53,470 nt of DNA from Bacteroidaceae bacterium (GTDB taxonomy: Bacteria > Bacteroidota > Bacteroidia > Bacteroidales > Bacteroidaceae), in the NCBI GenBank assembly GCA_902362375.1, contig CABIVS010000006.1, positions 409,108 through 462,577 on the forward strand, in the 5' to 3' direction. A program made the translations under genes and the position numbers. The notes under the pieces were generated by a model. It did no database searches. It saw only the letters and a list, made by a program, of their open reading frames with translations, and was not told where the DNA came from. Shown piece by piece: positions 25,348-33,729 of the stretch (position 1 is the first letter of the stretch; each line of letters starts with the position of its first letter).

Positions 25348-26808
25348 ATGGCAGATAATAAATTAGATATAAAAGCTTTTCTGGACAAGGATGAACAGAA
25401 AGACTTGTTGAGACTGTTGACTGCGGGTTCGGTAGATGATGGAAAATCAACGTTGATCGGACGCTTGTTGTTTGATAGTAAGAAACTGTACGAGGATCAG
25501 TTGGATGCGTTGGAGCGTGATAGCAAACGGGTGGGAAATGCAGGTGAGCATATTGACTATGCGTTATTGCTCGATGGATTGAAGGCTGAACGTGAACAGG
25601 GGATTACGATTGATGTTGCTTATCGCTATTTCTCAACGAATGGCCGTAAGTTTATCATCGCGGATACTCCGGGACACGAGCAATATACCCGCAATATGAT
25701 TACCGGAGGATCTACGGCTAACTTGGCTATTATTCTGGTGGATGCCCGTACCGGAGTGATAACCCAGACTCGTCGCCACACTTTCCTGGTATCTTTGCTG
25801 GGAATCAAGCATGTGGTATTGGCTGTCAATAAGATGGACCTGGTGGATTTCTCGGAAGAGCGTTTTAACGAGATTGTGGCTGACTATAAGAAGTTTGTTG
25901 CTCCATTAGGTATTCCTGACGTCAACTGCATTCCACTTTCTGCATTGGATGGGGATAATGTGGTGGATAAATCTGAACGTACTCCATGGTACAAGGGGAT
26001 TTCTTTGCTCGATTTCCTTGAAACGGTTCAGATTGATAATGACCATAATTTTACGGATTTCCGTTTCCCGGTTCAGTATGTGCTTCGTCCGAATCTGGAT
26101 TTCAGAGGATTCTGTGGTAAAATTGCATCCGGTATCGTTCGCAAGGGGGATACGGTGATGGCACTTCCTTCCGGAAAAACGTCTAAGGTGAAGAGTATCG
26201 TGACTTATGACGGGGAATTGGATTACGCTTTCCCACCGCAGTCTGTGACTTTGACTTTGGAGGATGAGATCGACGTGTCGCGCGGCGAAATGTTGGTGCA
26301 TCCTGATAATCTGCCGACGGTGGATCGTAACTTTGATGCTATGATGGTCTGGATGGATGAAGAACCGATGGATGTAAATAAGTCGTTCTTTATCAAACAG
26401 ACTACCAATTTGAGCCGTACGCGAATTGATACGATAAAATATAAGGTGGACGTGAATACCATGGAGCATCTGTCTCTGGAGAATGGTCAGCTGACTAAAG
26501 AAACGCTGCCTTTGCAGTTGAATCAGATTGCCCGTGTGGTGCTGACTACGGCTAAGGAATTGTTTTTTGATCCTTATAAGAAGAATAAATCTTGTGGCTC
26601 ATTTATCCTGATTGACCCGATCACTAATAATACTTCGGCAGTAGGTATGATTATCGACCGTGTGGAAATGAAAGATATGAGTGACACGGAGGGTATTCCG
26701 GTATTGGATATGGTAAAACTGGGAATTGCTCCGGAACATTACGAAGCGGTAGAAAAAGCTGTGAAGGAACTGGAACGCCAGGGTCTTGCAGTGCGACTAA
26801 TAAAATAG
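25348..26808 (+). CDS. cysN: Sulfate adenylyltransferase subunit 1 (GTPase)
   Basis: A 486-residue EF-Tu-like GTPase that drives ATP sulfurylase. G1 is [19 protein letters not shown] (about residues 25-43), the switch region has [14 protein letters not shown]3 is [12 protein letters not shown] and G4 is NKMDLVD; beta-barrel domains follow. No APS kinase domain is appended, consistent with the separate cysC. It forms the CysDN heterodimer with the product of the gene upstream. Confidence 0.96.
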   Translation: MADNKLDIKAFLDKDEQKDLLRLLTAGSVDDGKSTLIGRLLFDSKKLYEDQLDALERDSKRVGNAGEHIDYALLLDGLKAEREQGITIDVAYRYFSTNGRKFIIADTPGHEQYTRNMITGGSTANLAIILVDARTGVITQTRRHTFLVSLLGIKHVVLAVNKMDLVDFSEERFNEIVADYKKFVAPLGIPDVNCIPLSALDGDNVVDKSERTPWYKGISLLDFLETVQIDNDHNFTDFRFPVQYVLRPNLDFRGFCGKIASGIVRKGDTVMALPSGKTSKVKSIVTYDGELDYAFPPQSVTLTLEDEIDVSRGEMLVHPDNLPTVDRNFDAMMVWMDEEPMDVNKSFFIKQTTNLSRTRIDTIKYKVDVNTMEHLSLENGQLTKETLPLQLNQIARVVLTTAKELFFDPYKKNKSCGSFILIDPITNNTSAVGMIIDRVEMKDMSDTEGIPVLDMVKLGIAPEHYEAVEKAVKELERQGLAVRLIK

Positions 26809-26822
26809 ATTGTTCAACAATA

Positions 26823-26885
26823 AATTGAAAACTGAAAATGACAGTATCCTGTCGTCTTTAATTTTTGATTTTTAATTTCTAATTA
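26823..26885. repeat. Imperfect AT-rich hairpin between cysN and the sulfotransferase gene
   Basis: A hairpin core GACAG (26840-26844) / CTGTC (26849-26853) with a four-base loop is flanked by A-rich then T-rich arms that pair loosely. It looks like a degenerate relative of the repeat between cysD and cysN. Confidence 0.5.
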
Positions 26886-26890
26886 ATAAA

Positions 26891-27997
26891 GTGGGATTAC
26901 TCGAATTTAATAAACTTCCGATTAATACATTGGTAGGTGCCGACTGGAAGACATTCAAGGCTATCACCGCCGGTCGTGAAATTGACGCAGCCTACAAAGG
27001 TAAATACCGATTGACGAAGGCTGTGTGCCGATTGCTTTCTCCATTGGCGTCATTACAAGACAGGCGTTATGAGAAGTTGCTGGCTGATCAGCCATTGGAG
27101 CATGATCCGGTGTTCATTTTGGGACACTGGCGGAGTGGAACTACATTTGTACATAATGTGTTCTCTTGTGACAAGCATTTTGGGTATAACACTACTTATC
27201 AGACTGTATTTCCTCATCTGATGATGTGGGGACAGCCTTTCTTCAAAAAGAATATGAGTTGGCTGATGCCGGATAAGCGTCCGACGGATAATATGGAGCT
27301 GGCAGTGGATCTTCCCCAGGAGGAGGAGTTTGCTTTGTCGAACATGATGCCTTATACATATTATAATTTCTGGTTTTTGCCGAAATATCAACAGGAATAT
27401 GCTGATAAATATCTTTTATTTGATGATATAACGGATGCTGAATTGAGAGTGTTTGAAGAGGTGTTTACGAAGTTGATTAAGATCTCTTTGTGGAATACCC
27501 ATGGTACTCAATTCCTTAGCAAGAATCCTCCGCATACCGGCAGGGTGAAGGAACTGGTGAAAATGTTCCCGAATGCTAAGTTTATCTACCTGATGCGTAA
27601 TCCGTATACTGTATTCGAATCTACACGCAGTTTCTTTACAAATACGATTCAGCCGCTGAAATTGCAGGATGTCAGCAATGAACAATTAGAGGAAAATATC
27701 CTTTCTATTTATGCCAAGCTTTATCATAAGTATGAATCGGATAAGAAATTTATTCCGGAAGGTAACTTGATGGAAGTGAAGTTTGAAGATTTCGAAGCGG
27801 ATGCGATGGGAATGACGGAGAATATTTATCAGTCTCTTTCTATCCCCGGATTTGCCGAAGCACGTAGTGATATAGAAAAATATGTGGGCGGAAAGAAGGG
27901 ATATAAGAAGAATAAGTATAAATATGACGACCGTACGATTCGTTTGGTAGAAGAGAACTGGGATTTTGCTTTGAAACAATGGGATTATAATTTATAA
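26891..27997 (+). CDS. PAPS-dependent sulfotransferase
   Basis: A 368-residue sulfotransferase with GTG start. FILGHWRSGTTFVHNVF at about residues 74-90 is the 5'-phosphosulfate loop, and FIYLMRNPYTVFESTRSFF at about 232-250 is the 3'-phosphate site with its Arg and Ser. It transfers sulfonate from PAPS made by CysDNC to an unknown acceptor, releasing PAP for CysQ. From memory, a B. thetaiotaomicron enzyme in a similar cluster (BT0416) is reported to sulfonate steroids and cholesterol; identity to that enzyme must be checked. No signal peptide, so cytoplasmic. Confidence 0.93.
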   Translation: MGLLEFNKLPINTLVGADWKTFKAITAGREIDAAYKGKYRLTKAVCRLLSPLASLQDRRYEKLLADQPLEHDPVFILGHWRSGTTFVHNVFSCDKHFGYNTTYQTVFPHLMMWGQPFFKKNMSWLMPDKRPTDNMELAVDLPQEEEFALSNMMPYTYYNFWFLPKYQQEYADKYLLFDDITDAELRVFEEVFTKLIKISLWNTHGTQFLSKNPPHTGRVKELVKMFPNAKFIYLMRNPYTVFESTRSFFTNTIQPLKLQDVSNEQLEENILSIYAKLYHKYESDKKFIPEGNLMEVKFEDFEADAMGMTENIYQSLSIPGFAEARSDIEKYVGGKKGYKKNKYKYDDRTIRLVEENWDFALKQWDYNL

Positions 27998-28022
27998 GAA
28001 GAAAAAGAAAGGAAAAGTATTG

Positions 28023-28991
28023 ATGATTCAGAAAAACGTTCATCGCCTGTTGATGACAGGTTTCGTTGCATTTATTTCTTCCTTGTCTTTGATGGCGCAA
28101 CATAAAGTTGAAATGCTTCCTTTTGGGGACATGGATCAATGGGTGGACCGTCAGATAAAGGAGTCGAGCATTATTGGTGGAAATACAAAGAATGTATATG
28201 CGATAGGGCCGACGACGGTGATTAAGGGAGATCAGGTTTATAAGAATATGGGCGGATCGCCTTGGGGCACTTCAAATGTAATGGCGAAGGTTGCCGGTAT
28301 AACGAAAACTAATACTTCGGTATTCCCGGAGAAACGGGGGGATGGATATTGTGCACGTTTGGATACGCGCATGGAAAGTGTGAAAGTGATGGGATTGGTT
28401 AATATCACAGTACTGGCGGCCGGTTCTATTTTCACTGGTTCGGTGCATGAGCCGATTAAGGGTACTAAAAATCCGCAGAAAATGTTGCAGACCGGCATTC
28501 CGTTTACAAAGAAACCGGTTGCCCTTCAGTTTGATTACAAAGTGAAGATGTCTGACCGGGAGAATCGTATTCGTGCTACCGGTTTCAGCAAGATTACGGA
28601 TGTTCCCGGAAAAGATTATCCGGCAGCTATCCTGTTTTTGCAAAAACGCTGGGAGGATGCCAATGGTAATGTGTATGCGAAACGGATAGGGACAATGGTG
28701 ACTTATTACTATCATTCTACGGATTGGAAAAATAATGCAACCTATGAGATTATGTATGGTGACATAACGAACCGTCCGGAATATAAGTCTCATATGATGC
28801 GTCTGCAAGTGACCGAAAACTATACGGTGAACAGCAAAGGTGAAAGTGTGCCTATTCATGAGGTGGCCTGGGGAGATGAAAATGATGTTCCGACTCATAT
28901 GTGTCTTCAGTTCACGTCCAGTCATGGAGGAGCCTATATTGGTTCTCCGGGAAATACGCTATGGATTGACAATGTGAAACTGGTATATTAA
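28023..28991 (+). CDS. Secreted PCMD-like protein of the sulfonation operon
   Basis: A 322-residue exported protein. The ATG at 28023 gives a signal peptide (LLMTGFVAFISSLSLMAQ, cleavage near residue 24). The mature part is beta-rich and ends GNTLWIDNVKLVY, the ending typical of PCMD (putative carbohydrate metabolism) domains in Bacteroides surface proteins. No catalytic residues are recognisable. It begins 25 bases after the sulfotransferase gene and precedes the operon terminator. A periplasmic or surface protein could bind or present the substrate or product of sulfonation; that is speculation. Confidence 0.8.
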   Translation: MIQKNVHRLLMTGFVAFISSLSLMAQHKVEMLPFGDMDQWVDRQIKESSIIGGNTKNVYAIGPTTVIKGDQVYKNMGGSPWGTSNVMAKVAGITKTNTSVFPEKRGDGYCARLDTRMESVKVMGLVNITVLAAGSIFTGSVHEPIKGTKNPQKMLQTGIPFTKKPVALQFDYKVKMSDRENRIRATGFSKITDVPGKDYPAAILFLQKRWEDANGNVYAKRIGTMVTYYYHSTDWKNNATYEIMYGDITNRPEYKSHMMRLQVTENYTVNSKGESVPIHEVAWGDENDVPTHMCLQFTSSHGGAYIGSPGNTLWIDNVKLVY

Positions 28992-29015
28992 TAAGGTATA
29001 TAGTTGAAGAATGGA

Positions 29016-29057
29016 AATAGTCAGTGATATAATTTATCATTGACTATTTTTTTTTTG
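29016..29057 (+). terminator. Rho-independent terminator of the sulfonation operon
   Basis: A 14-pair stem (29016-29029 with 29035-29048, one G-U pair) and five-base loop are followed by a run of about ten T residues from 29047. Confidence 0.9.
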
Positions 29058-29160
29058 TTTTAATTCTTCTATTATAAATGCCTTCAGATGCCTCCTGGTG
29101 TTATATGACACTTTTATCGTTCTATAAAAAACTATGGATGAATGAAAATTTACGTGTTTT

Positions 29161-29192
29161 TTTGTTTGTGTTATATTAAATATCTATATTTG
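29161..29192 (+). promoter_or_regulatory. Promoter of the OmpA-family porin gene
   Basis: TTTG at 29161-29164 and TATATTTG at 29185-29192 are 20 bases apart. The leader to the ATG at 29310 would be about 113 bases, long enough for stability or small-RNA control. Between the upstream terminator (29057) and this promoter only AT-rich DNA is seen. Confidence 0.75.
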
Positions 29193-29309
29193 CACTAAAT
29201 TTAGAAAGAAGGATGATGTTTATTGTCTCTTAGTCAGGTGTAGAGCATTTGGGTTGTGCTTCTATCCTGTAAGACAATTGAAATATATTATTTACTAAAA
29301 TAAATTGAG

Positions 29310-30449
29310 ATGAAAAAGGGTTTATTGTTTATTTTATTGGCAGCAGTCTCTGTATGTCTGCCTGCACAAGAAAAAGAAAATGCAGCAAAGAGTTATAGAG
29401 TGGAAACGAATCGCTTTGGTGCTAACTGGTTTATTAGTGGTGGCGTTGGCGCACAAATGTATTTTGGCGACAATGATGGTAAAGCTGACTTCGGAAAACG
29501 TCTTGCTCCGGCACTTGACATTGCTGTAGGTAAGTGGTTTACTCCGGGTATCGGATTACGTGTTGCTTATAACGGTCTTCAGGCTAAAGGTGCTACTCCT
29601 GATGCTAATGGTCCGCTTGTAGACGGAGGACAGTATTCTAATGGCTACTACAAAGAAAAATGGAATGTGATGAACTTCCATGGAGATGTAATGCTGAATC
29701 TTTCCAATATGATTTGTGGTTATAGAGAAGATCGTCTGTATTCATTCATTCCTTATGTAGGAGCTGGATTCGTTCATTCAGGAAAAGGTTCGGGTTATGA
29801 CGAATTGGGTATCAATGCCGGTTTGATCAACCGTTTCCGCCTGTCTTCTGCTTTGGATCTTAACGTTGAATTGCGCGGACTTTTGATGAAAGGCGCATTC
29901 GGCAATTCAGGTCCTGAAGGATTGGCCGGTCTGACTGTAGGTGTTACTTACAAGTTTAAGAAACGTGGTTGGGATGCTGTTCCTACTGTACCAATGGTTC
30001 CGGAAAGCCAGTTGAACGACATGAGAGACAGAGTGAACGCCCTGAAGGGTGAAAACGAATCTTTGAAACGTGACTTGGTTGAAGCTCGTAACAAGAAACC
30101 GGAAGTGATCGTTAAGAAAGAAGCTGGATTCGTTCCACGTCTGGTTGTTGTATTCAATATCGGAAAGAGCAACATCAGCAAGAGAGAATACATGAATATC
30201 GAAGCTATGGCTAAGGGTATCAAAGCAACTGATAAAGTATTCACTGTAACAGGATATGCTGATAAGGGTACTGGTTCTGCTGAATACAACATGAAGTTGA
30301 GTAAGAAGAGAGCTGAAGCTGTTCGTGACCTGATGGTTAATGAATTTGGTGTTCCTGCTTCTCAATTGAAGGTTGATTACAAGGGTGGCGTAGGCAACAT
30401 GTTCTATGATGATGCTAAGTTGAGCCGTGTAGCTATTGTTGAAGAATAA
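29310..30449 (+). CDS. ompA: OmpA family outer-membrane protein
   Basis: A 379-residue porin-like protein. Signal peptide MKKGLLFILLAAVSVCLPAQ; N-terminal eight-strand-like beta barrel (about residues 30-215) with NWFISGGVGAQMYFGDN; coiled-coil linker (about 230-260); C-terminal peptidoglycan-binding OmpA domain (about 268-379) with VFNIGKSNISKREYMNIEAM, VTGYADKGTGSAEYNMKLS and KKRAEAVRDLM. Codon use looks optimised, consistent with an abundant protein. Monocistronic, bracketed by a promoter and a terminator. It should anchor the outer membrane to the wall. Confidence 0.93.
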   Translation: MKKGLLFILLAAVSVCLPAQEKENAAKSYRVETNRFGANWFISGGVGAQMYFGDNDGKADFGKRLAPALDIAVGKWFTPGIGLRVAYNGLQAKGATPDANGPLVDGGQYSNGYYKEKWNVMNFHGDVMLNLSNMICGYREDRLYSFIPYVGAGFVHSGKGSGYDELGINAGLINRFRLSSALDLNVELRGLLMKGAFGNSGPEGLAGLTVGVTYKFKKRGWDAVPTVPMVPESQLNDMRDRVNALKGENESLKRDLVEARNKKPEVIVKKEAGFVPRLVVVFNIGKSNISKREYMNIEAMAKGIKATDKVFTVTGYADKGTGSAEYNMKLSKKRAEAVRDLMVNEFGVPASQLKVDYKGGVGNMFYDDAKLSRVAIVEE

Positions 30450-30476
30450 TATACATTTGAAATAATAGAATAAAAG

Positions 30477-30509
30477 AGACGTTTCCTTTCATGGGAAGCG
30501 TCTTTTTTG
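30477..30509 (+). terminator. Rho-independent terminator of ompA
   Basis: AGACGTTTCC (30477-30486) pairs with GGAAGCGTCT (30494-30503) with one G-U pair, followed by a T run to 30508. Confidence 0.85.
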
Positions 30510-30517
30510 TATTTTTG
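30510..30517 (+). promoter_or_regulatory. -7 element just upstream of ruvX
   Basis: TATTTTTG fits TAnnTTTG and ends only six bases before the ruvX ATG at 30524, so a transcript from it would have almost no leader. It directly abuts the ompA terminator. Confidence 0.45.
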
Positions 30518-30523
30518 TACCCC

Positions 30524-30940
30524 ATGAGCAGAATAGTAGCAATAGATTATGGAAGAAAGCGTACCGGAATAGCTGTGAGCGATACAATGCAGTTGATCGC
30601 AAACGGATTGACAACGGTGCCCACGCATGAACTTCTGAACTTTATCGGTGAATATATAGCTAAAGAACCGGTGGAGCGGATTATTATTGGATTGCCCAAG
30701 CAAATGAATAATGAGGTTTCGGAGAATATGAAGAATATAGAGCCTTTTGTTCGTTCGCTGAAAAAACGCTATCCGGACCTTCCGGTCGAATATGTGGACG
30801 AACGCTTCACTTCTGTTCTTGCACACCGTACCATGCTGGAGGCCGGCTTGAAGAAAAAGGACCGGCAAAATAAAGCATTGGTGGACGAGATAAGTGCTAC
30901 TATTATTTTGCAAACATATTTGGAGAGTAAACGTTTTTAG
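30524..30940 (+). CDS. ruvX: Putative pre-16S rRNA nuclease / Holliday junction resolvase YqgF
   Basis: A 138-residue RNase H-fold protein of the YqgF/RuvX family. IVAIDYGRKRTGIAVSD supplies the first acidic residue, VEYVDERFTSVLAHRTM the second block, and KALVDEISATIILQTYL the C-terminal acidic residues. Known role in the family: maturation of the 16S rRNA 5' end. The ATG at 30524 gives the standard length; an in-frame start at 30491 would lie inside the ompA terminator. def follows 45 bases later. Confidence 0.94.
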   Translation: MSRIVAIDYGRKRTGIAVSDTMQLIANGLTTVPTHELLNFIGEYIAKEPVERIIIGLPKQMNNEVSENMKNIEPFVRSLKKRYPDLPVEYVDERFTSVLAHRTMLEAGLKKKDRQNKALVDEISATIILQTYLESKRF

Positions 30941-30985
30941 TATAGAACATAAGAATAACTTAATTTTTTAGTAGAGTATAAAAAT

Positions 30986-31540
30986 ATGATTTTACCTATT
31001 TATGTATATGGTCAACCTGTATTGAGAAAGGTTGCAGAGGACATAACACCGGATTATCCGAATCTGAAAGAGTTGATTGAGAACATGTTCGAAACAATGG
31101 TACATGCGGACGGCGTAGGATTGGCTGCTCCACAGATCGGTTTGCCTATTCGCGTGGTCACGATTACATTGGATCCGCTTTCGGAGGAATATCCTGAATT
31201 TAAAGACTTCAATAAGGCTTATATCAATCCCCACATATTGGAAGTTGGGGGGGAAGAAGTGAATATGGAAGAGGGATGCTTAAGCCTTCCCGGTATTCAT
31301 GAAACAGTGAAAAGAGGTAATAAAATTCGCGTGAAATATATGGACGAGAATTTTGTGGAGCATGAGGAAGAGGTGGAAGGTTATCTGGCTCGGGTGATGC
31401 AACATGAGTTCGATCATTTGGATGGTAAGATGTTCATCGACCATATCTCACCGCTTCGTAAGCAGATGATTAAAGGAAAGCTGAATACGATGTTGAAGGG
31501 AAAAGCGCGCAGTTCATATAAGATGAAACAGGTGAAATAA
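30986..31540 (+). CDS. def: Peptide deformylase
   Basis: A 184-residue metallohydrolase removing the formyl group from nascent N-terminal methionine. All three motifs are present: [10 protein letters not shown] (motif I), EEGCLSLPG (motif II, metal Cys) and [12 protein letters not shown] (motif III, HExxH variant). Probably co-transcribed with ruvX. Downstream, a 76-base spacer carries a -7 box for the TPR gene. Confidence 0.97.
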   Translation: MILPIYVYGQPVLRKVAEDITPDYPNLKELIENMFETMVHADGVGLAAPQIGLPIRVVTITLDPLSEEYPEFKDFNKAYINPHILEVGGEEVNMEEGCLSLPGIHETVKRGNKIRVKYMDENFVEHEEEVEGYLARVMQHEFDHLDGKMFIDHISPLRKQMIKGKLNTMLKGKARSSYKMKQVK

Positions 31541-31583
31541 AGATAAAAAACGTTTATATCCCTGTTAAGTAAGCGAAAAGCAT

Positions 31584-31591
31584 TATTTTTG
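31584..31591 (+). promoter_or_regulatory. -7 element upstream of the TPR gene
   Basis: TATTTTTG fits the Bacteroides consensus and lies 26 bases before the ATG at 31617. No clear -33 TTTG. Confidence 0.5.
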
Positions 31592-31616
31592 CTTCGTTTA
31601 CAAGCATAAAATATCA

Positions 31617-33647
31617 ATGGTAAAAAGAATCTTAACAGTTTTATTACTGTTCCCAACGCTGGTGTGTGCTCAAATAAATACGGATCGGGTGATGACTATT
31701 GCCCGAAATGCTCTTTATTTTGAGGACTATGTGCTTTCTATTCAGTACTTTAACCAGGTCATTAACGCTAAGCCTTATCTGTATGAACCTTATTTCTTCA
31801 GGGCATTGGCCAAACTGAATCTGGAGGATTTTCAGGGTGCTGAAGCGGACTGTGATGCAGCTATCCAACGCAATCCGTTTGTGGTAGGTGCTTATCAGAT
31901 TCGTGGTTTGGCAAGGATTCGTCAGAGTAAATTTGATGGGGCGATTGAGGATTATAAGAAAGCATTGCATTATGATCCGGAGAATATTACCTTATGGCAT
32001 AACCTGACATTATCTCATATCCAGAAGAAGGATTATAATTCTGCGAAAGAGGATTTGGAAAGCTTGTTGAAGGTGTCTCCACGCTATACCCGTGCTTATT
32101 TGATGAGGGGGGAAGTGTCTTTGCAACAGAAAGATACAATTGCTGCCTTGAATGACTTCAATAAGGCGCTTGAACTGGATAAATATGATCCGGATGCTTG
32201 GGCTGCAAGAGCGATTGTTAAATTACAGCAGGCTAAGTATGCGGAAGCAGAAGCGGATTTCAACCGTGCTATTCCGTTGAGTGCTAAGAATGCAGGAAAT
32301 TATATAAACCGTGCATTGGCACGCTTTCATCAGAATAATTTAAGAGGGGCCATGAGCGATTATGATCTGGCATTGGATATTGACCCGAATAACTTTATCG
32401 GTCATTATAACCGCGGATTGTTACGTGCACAGGTAGGAGATGATAACCGGGCTATCGAAGACTTCGACTTTGTCATCAAGATGGAACCGGATAATATGAT
32501 GGCTGTCTTTAACCGTGGTTTGCTTCGTGCGCAAACGGGTGATTATCGCGGAGCTATACAAGATTACACCACCGTTATCAATCAGTATCCGAACTTCTTG
32601 GCCGGATATTATCAGCGTTCGGAAGCTCGCAGAAAGATTGGAGATAAGAAGGGTGCGGAGCAGGACGAGTTTAAGGTCATGAAGGCGCAGATCGACAAGC
32701 AGAATGGTGTGACGAATAAAGATGTAGCGCAGAACAAGGATAAGGAAAATGAGGAGGAAGGTGGAGAGAAGACCCGTAAGAAATCCGATAAGAATATGAA
32801 TAACTATCGTAAGATAGTGATTGCAGATGATTCTGAAGCCGAACAACGCTATACAAGTGATTATCGTGGTCGTGTGCAGGATAAGAACGTAAATATAACG
32901 CTGGAACCGATGTTCGCTTTGACTTATTATGAGAAGATGAGTGACGTGAAGCGTTCGGTGAACTTCCACAAATATATTGAAGACATGAACCGTACAGGTA
33001 TACTTCCGAAACGTCTTCGTATCACAAATATGGAAGCTCCGTTGACGGAAGAACAGGTGAAAGTTCATTTTGCCTTGATTGATACGCATACATCGGCGAT
33101 TGTGGAAGATGATAAGAATGCTTCGAAACGTTTTGCCCGTGCGATTGATTTTTATCTGGTGCAGGATTTCTCGAGTGCGGTTTCCGATTTGACCCAGACG
33201 ATCTTGCTGGATGGTGATTTCTTCCCGGCATATTTTATGCGTGCACTGATCCGTTGTAAACAGTTGGAATATCAGAAGGCTGAACAAGCTGTCGAAACAG
33301 ATGTTGTTCCGGGTGATAATAAGCGTAAAGAGATTACTGCGGTAGATTATGAAGTGGTCAGAAAAGACTTGGATAAGGTGATTAATCTGGCTCCGGACTT
33401 TGTATACGCATATTATAATCGTGCTAATGTTTCTGCCATGTTGAAAGATTACCGTGCCGCAATTATCGACTACGATAAGGCGATTGAGCTGAATCCTGAT
33501 TTTGCGGATGCTTATTTCAACCGTGGACTGACCCATATTTTCTTAGGAAATAATAAGCTGGGTATTTCAGATTTGAGTAAAGCCGGTGAGTTGGGGATTG
33601 TTTCCGCTTATAATGTTATCAAACGTTTTACGGATCAATCGGAATAA
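31617..33647 (+). CDS. Exported tetratricopeptide-repeat protein
   Basis: A 676-residue protein with a signal peptide (ILTVLLLFPTLVCAQ). TPR units of 34 residues cover about 35-345 (for example YDLALDIDPNNFIGHYNRGL and EDFDFVIKMEPDNMMAVFNR) and again about 515-670 (IDYDKAIELNPDFADAYFNR). Between them lies a charged Lys/Glu linker (about 360-390) and a non-TPR region. It should be a periplasmic or envelope scaffold. Partner proteins are not evident; position before thrS is conserved in memory for Bacteroides. Confidence 0.9.
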   Translation: MVKRILTVLLLFPTLVCAQINTDRVMTIARNALYFEDYVLSIQYFNQVINAKPYLYEPYFFRALAKLNLEDFQGAEADCDAAIQRNPFVVGAYQIRGLARIRQSKFDGAIEDYKKALHYDPENITLWHNLTLSHIQKKDYNSAKEDLESLLKVSPRYTRAYLMRGEVSLQQKDTIAALNDFNKALELDKYDPDAWAARAIVKLQQAKYAEAEADFNRAIPLSAKNAGNYINRALARFHQNNLRGAMSDYDLALDIDPNNFIGHYNRGLLRAQVGDDNRAIEDFDFVIKMEPDNMMAVFNRGLLRAQTGDYRGAIQDYTTVINQYPNFLAGYYQRSEARRKIGDKKGAEQDEFKVMKAQIDKQNGVTNKDVAQNKDKENEEEGGEKTRKKSDKNMNNYRKIVIADDSEAEQRYTSDYRGRVQDKNVNITLEPMFALTYYEKMSDVKRSVNFHKYIEDMNRTGILPKRLRITNMEAPLTEEQVKVHFALIDTHTSAIVEDDKNASKRFARAIDFYLVQDFSSAVSDLTQTILLDGDFFPAYFMRALIRCKQLEYQKAEQAVETDVVPGDNKRKEITAVDYEVVRKDLDKVINLAPDFVYAYYNRANVSAMLKDYRAAIIDYDKAIELNPDFADAYFNRGLTHIFLGNNKLGISDLSKAGELGIVSAYNVIKRFTDQSE

Positions 33648-33687
33648 CATTTTTTTGATAAAAAACAGAAAACTCAAAAGATTTAGT

Positions 33688-33695
33688 TACTTTTG
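33688..33695 (+). promoter_or_regulatory. -7 element upstream of thrS
   Basis: TACTTTTG fits TAnnTTTG, 34 bases before the thrS ATG. No good -33 box at the usual distance. Confidence 0.5.
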
Positions 33696-33729
33696 CGTTC
33701 AAATTATGAAAATATAACATCATCATATT

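Noticed and set aside
30491..30523. Longer ruvX start at 30491
   Set aside because: It lies inside the ompA terminator stem and upstream of the -7 box; the added residues are not conserved.
32421..33536. Antisense frame of 371 codons opposite the TPR gene
   Set aside because: No domain or start context, rich in Ile/His/Arg typical of antisense shadows; the sense TPR repeats are clear.
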